Source of the DNA: Ancylostoma caninum
Taxonomy: Eukaryota > Nematoda > Chromadorea > Rhabditida > Ancylostomatidae
DNA length: 64,000 nucleotides
Assembly: GCA_037903475.1 (NCBI GenBank)
Contig: JBAJFG010000307.1
Coordinates: 310,001-374,000, forward strand
Reading direction: 5' to 3'
The position numbers were made by a program, and so were the translations under genes. The notes beneath the pieces are model-generated. The model did no database searches and was not told the DNA's origin. It was given only the letters and a program-made list of their open reading frames with translations. Shown piece after piece: positions 56,598-64,000 of this stretch (position 1 is its first letter; every line of letters starts with the position of its first letter).

Positions 56598-59500
56598 CTA
56601 TGCAACAGGTTGAGCAAAAAGAAACGTGTGCACGGTCTTATGCGAGGTATACGTTATCGTGAAAACGACGGTACAGAGCAAGGACGTAAAATGTATCCAC
56701 AAAACGTGACATCGAAATGATGGGGCAGTAAGGTTGATGTGTCATTGGTGCGTTTAATCTTACCACACTTCAGGGACAGCTGCCCCCTTAGTACCACTAT
56801 GTGCCCAAAAAATGTGGGCATTATCGAAGACGGAACGAAATCACAGTAACATTCACATAACGCCAGAAAATCAATTGCACTCGTTGCTAGGAATTTTCCA
56901 ACCAATTCTCACTAAAAAGAAACCTACAACAGATACTATTCAAACGTGAATGCGAAAGCTGTTCTAGACAAGATTTCTATTAGTGGTTCCCAATTTTTTA
57001 GATGAAAGTTTCTCTTAGGCCATCCACGATTTCCAAGGTAGGAACCATAGCGTAATGAGAACTCTGAGCGAAATTATGCTGTTTATATGTTTGTGTTTGC
57101 TCATGAGAAAATTGTCGGTGTTACAAGGTGTGTCAACAACTATCATCTCTCTGCAATCGTCTTTATGGCAAAGATTCATGGAACGATGATAGCAGGGACA
57201 CCCTACAGGACCAAACCTGTCTCAATTTTTTGTAAAGCAAAATAGTTGCATCGCAATAATACTTCACATCGTTTAGCTTGCTGCGTGTTTTCTAAAAAAA
57301 TGAAATGAAAGCGAGGTTGAGGATGAGAAGGATCTGGGGTATTGAGCATGGATTCGTCACTGGGATTACCTCTGGTAAATGTGTTAACATATCCAAATTT
57401 ATTCCTTACCTGGCATACAACAACGTTTCTGCCCATAAGTGACGTTTGGCTCCAGGCTTTAACGAGATTACCCGGTACAATTATGTTCACACCATACAAG
57501 TTGTGTTATCACCACTCAAATTTACCCATGGTTGACAAGGGTATTTTTGGTGATGCACCCAAATTTCTCCCCTGACGCTGTATCCAGCTCTCCCTTCACG
57601 ATGCCCTTGTCTATACCCATGTGCCATACCTATAGGTAAGTATGAGATTACCCATCATTCCACTAATGCAACCGGGCCCAAACTCTCCTTTTCCTTTAGC
57701 CATTTGGCATAATTCACGTGAATTTCAAGAAGAAGACGCTCGCCACTCTACCCTCTGAAGGTGATCAAAAAGGAAATAGAACTTCCAATACACAATGACA
57801 TCTCTCTTCCGAAGAGTAACTTAGGAACATGCAACGTAAAATGCGCAATCTAGTGCTTGTTCAGAATTTTAGATTGAAACGCGTGGGAATCGAGTGGACA
57901 TTCGAAAAGATTCGGAAATATAGAATAAGTAGGAAATCGTTAGAGAATTGGATGACAATAGAACTTCTTTTCCATTTTTTTCTGCTAAAGTTGATTTGAT
58001 CCTATGTTAATTTCGATTGACCTTTAACCACTTCCAACTAAATTATGTATTAATTGTATTCTTGTTTTTGAAAGTACATTTAGTTCCTTTTTAGTTGAGG
58101 CTTTAGCAATGTATCTTGAATGGAAATGAATAAAAAATATTGTTTTAAATACTACATGTGAAAGTTAATGGTCATTGCCGTAGAGTGAGCAGCATCTGCT
58201 TATAACTTCTATGAGATCGTAGTCAATCAGGCACATGTATGTACAGTATTCAGAACTGCGGAAGAAGCAAGGCGCGAGGCTGAAACGCATACAGCACAAC
58301 TCAAGAAGAAATGCTGAACAAACAAATCGTAGATTAATGCCTAATCGTCTGTGATAGAAGGCGTTGGAGCGCAAGACATGGCTTTAATCAGAATGCCATC
58401 AAATATGAAGACAGAAGAATTTTTCCGACGCACGGAACTTCATTTAACTCTATGTTTTTAACACCTTGTTTTCGCTCGAAAGCAAAGGATAAAGTGGCAA
58501 AAAGGCCAAAGTGTAAGTAGCTTTTTCTGTGGTCCCGTCCTCCCTAATAATTCTGCTAAATAATTTTTCTCAGCCAGGCACCTCGTCAAAAATGCTCTGA
58601 TGGAGTTTGCTCTTCTCCTGAGTACATGTATTTCTTATCAAAACGTTAACGACTTTTCTGCTTCTAGTTCTTAGACAACTTTTTTTGCTCCTAGTTCTAT
58701 TTCGGTATTCTTTGAGTAAATAGAAAATAGAAAATTAGGAAAATAGAGGATAAGTTGGTCGACGTTGATAAATCCCAGTTGTAGAAAGTGTCACGCATTC
58801 GATTTGAGCTGCAGATGCCTTGATTTCGCACATACATACATATGTGCCCTGTACCAATTCGCCGACTCCGGAGGGATGAAGAGATAAGTGGTTTTATTGG
58901 CCTGGGACAAGCTTGAACAATCGACCGTGCCAGCGAACAGCGGAGTTTTTTTTACTCGTCATGAATTCAGTTTTCCCATGAGTACTTTCCATGTCGGATT
59001 AGGATATGTCTGCATAACCATCCTCCTTGAAGAAGTGTCCGTTTGTTTTCTGATGGTTTACTAGGCATGACTGTTGTTGGAAAAAGATCCTGAAAGAAGC
59101 CTTCAAAAATTGTCCTATGATTTTTCTGCATCAAAGTGTGACTCTGAAGCCCTATTCCTTGCAAGTGAATAGAAGCGTCCCTGCAGGAAAAGTTTCGGTA
59201 ACAACCTAAATATTGATGAACTTATTCTGTCAACCCATTTAACAACATGTAAATTTAAGCAATAAATGTGAGAAGTGGTTTTTCACCAGTTTTTGCAGAA
59301 AAGAGACGAGCTCATCTCGAAAACTTGGATTCATGCGATAAGAACTCCATTTTAATACTGTCGGGAATAACGAAATCGCTAAGCGAGATGTATATATTTC
59401 ACTCCTGAACAGCCTATGTGTACTTGTTCCTAGTGAAATTTCGCTACTTGCACTAATTTTTGTGCAGGTGGTCTAACAAGGGAAGACAACATGGATGCCG

Positions 59501-59637
59501 TGACCGTTGGCAATAAGGCATAGCGTTCATGAGCCAGAACAATTTGGGCGCTGTGCACAAACTCCATATTCGTTTCGTACCGTGATGAAATTTTTAACGA
59601 AGGTGTGGTGGGTGAGAAGGAAGAACCATACTACATA
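56598..59637. other. Intergenic region upstream of the GPCR; one tiny inverted repeat, no gene established
   Basis: A minus-strand open frame at 57499-57203 contains a good donor after VVVCQ, but an in-frame stop upstream and no acceptor make it weak. AAGGTGTGTCAACAACTATC near 57125 is partly inverted at 57186-57204 (an 84-bp mini-element). Otherwise AT-rich with nothing I can support. Confidence 0.4.
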
Positions 59638-60337
59638 TTAGGTTGGTGCATAATTAATGCGGCTTTTTCGCGACTCCTTCTCTCTTGAAAAGTTGACGCT
59701 TCTTCAACGGTTTTTTTCACATAAATAATCCTCTTCTTTCATTTCGTAACAGTGCTATCAAAAATCGTATCCACGTTTGCCATCTCATGCTCCACCACTT
59801 CGGGGAAGGTTGGAATGCAGCGCAGTCATTCCGCGATCTCAACGAAATTCTGGCTGGTGAAAAAACAGCAAAGTCGAGTCGAAAAATATTTAGGTAGTTC
59901 AGATAGGAAGGTACAGTCCTACAGATGTAGAAGGAAGAGACCTACGATCAAATTTGGATGACCAGGAACTTTTGACAGCCGTGGAAGGGAGGAGGTTCGA
60001 TTGACGAGACCCCTCGAAATTCTTAGTGCTCGGAATTTGATGCCCAACTTCTTCCTTCTTATCTGCGAAGCTCTAACCTTAAGAAAATGAACAATCTTTC
60101 AACTTAGCCTTGCTGATTGGTCCATCTTTGAAAGGCTCGCTGAGATCGCGAAATGACTGTGCTGCATTCCAACTCTTACCGAAGTGGTAGAGCATACCGT
60201 GGCGGATGCTTCCGATAGCACCTTTAATAAGTGGAAAGATGGGATTGTTTTCATGAAAAAAAAACGTTTGAAAAGCTTCAATTTTCGTCGAGAGAAGAAG
60301 TAGCGAAGAAAGCCGCATTAAATATGCGCCAACCTAA
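59638..60337. mobile_element. 700-bp palindromic mariner derivative (Bandit/hookworm-mariner style)
   Basis: TTAGGTTGGTGCATAATTAA at 59638 and its inverse at 60313-60337 are typical mariner ends, flanked by TA. Both arms (about 59745-59850 plus strand, 60280-60130 minus strand) carry degraded N-terminal transposase sequence such as RHGMLYHFGKSWNAAQSF. The element is thus two 5' ends joined head to head. No catalytic domain. Confidence 0.85.
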
Positions 60338-60884
60338 TAGAACACAGGAGAACCTCTGTAACTTCTATCCCCACAGTAAAAGTAAGGTCGGGTGGATATC
60401 AGCGTCCTCCGCCGTATTTCAGAAGATGTATCTCATTCTGAGATGCTATGGCATCCTAGCACCTATCCTAGTTGAAGAGAAACTTTTCCATCTATCACCG
60501 TAATATCAAGCGCTGCATGAAACGAGCCCAATTAGATCAAAACTGAAAACTTAATTTATTTATTCAGCAGTCAATTTAGCCAGCCTCCCAAAAAATTGGG
60601 AAAAATTTCAGTCCTTGATCCCCTGATACGATATAAAGTGGTGGCCATTACTGTAAGTGAAACAGCATTTGACCTGGATTTTAAATTTCTTTTTCAAGCA
60701 AAACCTGCTGACCAGTCCGAAACACCAAAACAATACACAGATTTCAGAGAACGAGCATTCATGTCTCGAGAAATGAGTTGCATCATTTCCCTTTAGTGGT
60801 CTGTCATTTTTTCCACATCTCTGTAAGCAAAGGTTCTCAACAGATCAACGTTGTCGAAACATTAGCCAGGTAAGGGGACTTATA

Positions 60885-61416
60885 CAGGGTGGTCCATATG
60901 ATGTATGACGGGATGTGGAAAATCTCATTCCTTGGCGGATATGGTGATTTTTGAGCCAGAGCAACGCTAACGACATCGACTGGACCGTCCAACAAGACTG
61001 GGCACCAACCAGCCCACGGCGCAAAGGAGACACTGGAACGATGTGAGACCAATCTTCCGGGTTTCTCAACGGAGGATGTTTGGCTGTCAAGCTTGCCCGA
61101 CCTCAAAACTTTAATTTTGTTAACTGCTCCCTCTTGGAGCGAAAAGCAGCATCACAAGTCACTGGATTCGCTGAAAAAGGCCCTGGTAAAGGCATGGGAT
61201 CGAAGAAATGATCGCGAACAACCTCAAGAATATCTGAAAGAGATTAGATAGTTGTATTGAAGCTAGAGGAGGTCATCTCAAATGTGGTGAGTGAGATGTT
61301 AATTGTTGTTAATTTTTATGTATATTTTTTTGAACGCAAATATTTCTCACTTAAATGGAGAAAGTAGAAAGTCGTGAGTAGCTTTTTGCGCCATACTTCA
61401 TGTAGAGCACCCTTTG
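60885..61416 (+). pseudogene. Internally deleted mariner-type transposon
   Basis: TIRs CAGGGTGGTCCATATGATGT and, inverted at the right end, AAAGGGTGCTCTACATGAAG. Plus-strand remnants read WTVQQDWAPT (second catalytic D region), LPDLN and KSLDSLKKALVKAWDRRND, with frameshifts, then a stop near 61250. The N-terminal half is missing. Confidence 0.75.
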
Positions 61417-64000
61417 TTAGGTTGGTTTGGAAGTCTTGCACAGAAACTTATCTTTCGATCCAGAGTAGTTTGGTCTTGAATTGAAATCCTTTGGCAATAG
61501 AATGTGGTAGAATGTTCTACTGCTCCTCAACTATAAGAGTTGGCAGACCAGGTTCCATCTATGAACAATAATATATTGAATACGTGCAAAAAAATGATTA
61601 TCCATCAATTTGAACTGAATAACTTAGAAATGAACATTCGTATATTGGAGAAGGAGAAAGCCCTGCAGCACCTGTTGATTTTTACCCAGGACTATACTGC
61701 TTTTTCATTGATATAAAACTATGAATATTCTATTTATTCAGAGAACTATTTTTAGGCAAGAATACTATAATCTGCAGTAGTCATTGTGTTTGACCTCCTC
61801 CCAGCACAGCGAAAACACATATATTTACAAAATTCTGAAGAAAAGTTTTGAGGAATGCATTGGAACACTAAAAAATAAGCTGCGAAAAATTTATGCGGAT
61901 TCGTATGAAACATTTGACCAGAGGCATACCTGATAGAGAATGAAGCGAGAGTATAGTCAGTTAATTTCCGACGGTTCATCGATCCTGTGGTGGGGAAGCG
62001 GAATAGCACTTTAGCTTCTATGTTGATCTATTTTAATTTTATGAATCTATTCCTGTTGATCCCTTAGTCAAATCGTTCCACAGTGGTGTTTAGAAGCAAA
62101 ACAGTAAGCAGCGCCAACACGAATCGGTCATTGAAGCGGCGACGGAAGGATATGCACTGAGAAGTGAGGATGTGATTATTTAGGAGTACGGCCCCCGGTG
62201 GTGTTAGGGACTCCTCTGTCAATTTGTGAGATTCACGACAATACAATTGGCAAAATTAGTTTGTCTGGACAGGAACTGAGCATTACAGCTCTATAGTGCA
62301 ATGACGCCCTCCAGCTGTGTTGTCAACAGACTCCAGAGCTAAAAAATCAAATTCTTCAATTTGGGGGAATACGCGAAAAAAACCTATTCGGTAGGCGTTG
62401 AAAGTGTCATCTGGCTCACGGTTACTCCTCCAATCGTATCAGTGACAGCTTGCAGCCACGCCGGCGACGAAAATACTTAACAACACAGAAAAAAAAACAT
62501 GGCCGTGAATTAATCATCGATACAAGAGCTGCTAAAAAATAGGGAACCTCAGTAAGCAACATCACTTGGTGCCTTGCTTCGCTTTCAAACTTTCCCGGAA
62601 CACTTCCAGTACGTACACAAATATGTAGATAACAAATTAGGAGACATCACGGAAACGGTCCATTAGTGCATTACAGCGAGGAATGGACTGAACGCATGAG
62701 CTACCGTAAGAAAAGGAAGCATAACAGCTCATCCATGAGATTTCGAGGAAATTCAAGACGAACGCAGCTATCTGGTTCAATTGCACGAGTTCGAGTACAT
62801 TGCTTTTAAAGCTAATTGAGACTGTAGACTTACTTTCCGTCGTTGCACATTGAATGTGTTATAGCGCATAGTGGTCACTGTGCGCTGTAAACCTGCTCAA
62901 GAATGGATTTTGTCCACCGCGTAAGCCAACTCCAGCGCAAAAATCTCGTAGAACTCATAACAAAGCACATGGCAACGTAATAAGTACGCTCACATGCAGT
63001 GATCTCTGGTCCGTATTTCAATCTGCTTTTCATTACAGATGCATCAGTAAAGGTCAATTTCTGCAGTGCATTCTCATGCGCATCCAACATGGATGTGCTC
63101 AGCAGTAACTTTGACTTTCGTAAATCGTAAACTGTCAGTTTTCTCAAATAGCTTTTCCAACCTGAAACTTCCAAATAGCTTCATGCGAAAGTGATTGTTG
63201 AAAGGGTTCAACTGGGAGTTTATTTATCCTCGCTCAAATTCTCCATCAAGCAATTAACCTAACTCTGAAAGAGCAATGCCTGCTTTCCTGTTGCGGAAAA
63301 GGAGAGTTCCTTCAATTTGGTCATTATTGTAAGAACCAATCAGAATTCCAAAATATGCATCATACAGAGTAGATTCGCAATAATTGCACCACCATAAAGC
63401 TTGCAATTAGACGAGGACAAAGATAATGGAATGATTATTTCGACTTGAAGGTGGTATTTTTACACTTGTGATACTGTCAGGTCGCAAATATGCTCGAGTG
63501 GCCTCTCCCACTGACACATGTATGTACTTATGAATAATTCTTCGAAAATGTCTTTTTCTCACTTGTTCATGTGCTCGTTGCCAATTCTAGTCACAGCGAG
63601 TTAATGAAAATTTTTCTGACTGTTGCACGGCAAAAAAGAGAACTTTCCTTGCTTGTTTTATTACGTAGTTGCTATCAAAAGAATAAGCTAAGACAAAATG
63701 GCGATAGACAAAAGGCTTGGTGGTCAACTCACGCACCTGAAGAGGGATTCCCTTAAGAATGGTAGGTTAAATAGGTTGTCATCGTTGTGATCTTCTACCT
63801 AAGTTATTGTTGTCAGCGGTTTCAGCAAGTTTTCCTTCACAAAAGCATCGAGGAGGAGTTCAGTAGCACACCCTACCCTCGAGTGATAAGCGATACGTAG
63901 GTATAAAGTGAATTAGCTCAAAGACAGCACTCACGATAAAAAAAAACGTCGCTGATTCTTTCCATAAAATCCTACTTTAGAGGCTACTCTTTTGCCCCTA
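61417..64000 (-). other. Possible exons of an unidentified minus-strand membrane-protein gene; otherwise nothing recognised
   Basis: Three weak candidates: about 61975-61930 (NRRKLTDYTLASFSI, between CACCACAG and a GTATGC donor); about 62790-62720 (IAAFVLNFLEISWMSCYASF, helix-like); and about 62980-62890 (CHVLCYEFYEIFALELAYAV). Their order and the Y-T-L-A-S motif recall nematode chemoreceptors. I could not join them in phase, so no gene is called. The rest, including 63200-64000, shows no supportable feature. Confidence 0.2.

Noticed and set aside
57203..57499. Minus-strand frame with GVNIIVPGNLVKAW as an SDR-like exon
   Set aside because: A stop lies just upstream in frame and no acceptor precedes the matching part; similarity is too short.
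59752..59961. 69-residue plus-strand frame as a small gene
   Set aside because: It is the N-terminal arm of the palindromic mariner derivative.

Overview
The window looks like nuclear DNA of a parasitic nematode, probably a strongylid (hookworm-like) worm. It has small exons split by very long repeat-filled introns, short pyrimidine-rich 3' splice sites just upstream of start codons (typical of spliced-leader trans-splicing), nematode-type mariner elements, and an SH2/tyrosine-kinase architecture common in nematodes. There is no sign of a bacterial or viral genome. The species is inferred, not demonstrated.

Three host genes can be rebuilt exon by exon with matching splice phases. (1) On the plus strand, 1629-16317, a homologue of the LDL-receptor-family chaperone RAP (LRPAP1): seven exons, about 340 residues, signal peptide, C-terminal HVEL. 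Its second intron is 12.6 kb. (2) On the plus strand, a non-receptor tyrosine kinase with an SH2 domain: core exons 30673-40065, probable N-terminal exons 17796-18548. Its introns of about 12 kb and 6.9 kb are packed with transposons. (3) On the minus strand, 56582-42591, a seven-exon rhodopsin-type GPCR of about 374 residues, convergent with the kinase.

Most other DNA is mobile. LRPAP1 intron 2 holds a young, intact Ty3/gypsy-type LTR retrotransposon (3713-12081; two LTR differences in 306 bp) inserted into the endonuclease region of an older CR1/jockey-like element (about 3500-14645). Its single gag-pol frame carries an extra region of about 430 residues after integrase, ending in an RG-rich tail and preceded by a possible internal splice acceptor. 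The kinase introns hold a decayed CR1-like element (about 24900-28964), inverted copies of a TIR transposon containing tRNA-like sequence (32010-32930, 32999-33908), a 59-bp minisatellite (34056-34510) and a four-copy dispersed repeat. The GPCR introns hold an RTE fragment with a 13-bp target duplication nested in a foldback element, several MITEs, a decayed mariner and another LINE fragment.

The right-hand end (56.6-64 kb) has two mariner deletion derivatives and some weak possible exons on the minus strand. No functional rRNA or tRNA gene and no CRISPR array was seen. The host genes show no obvious joint pathway: RAP acts in the ER, the kinase in the cytoplasm, and the GPCR at the plasma membrane.
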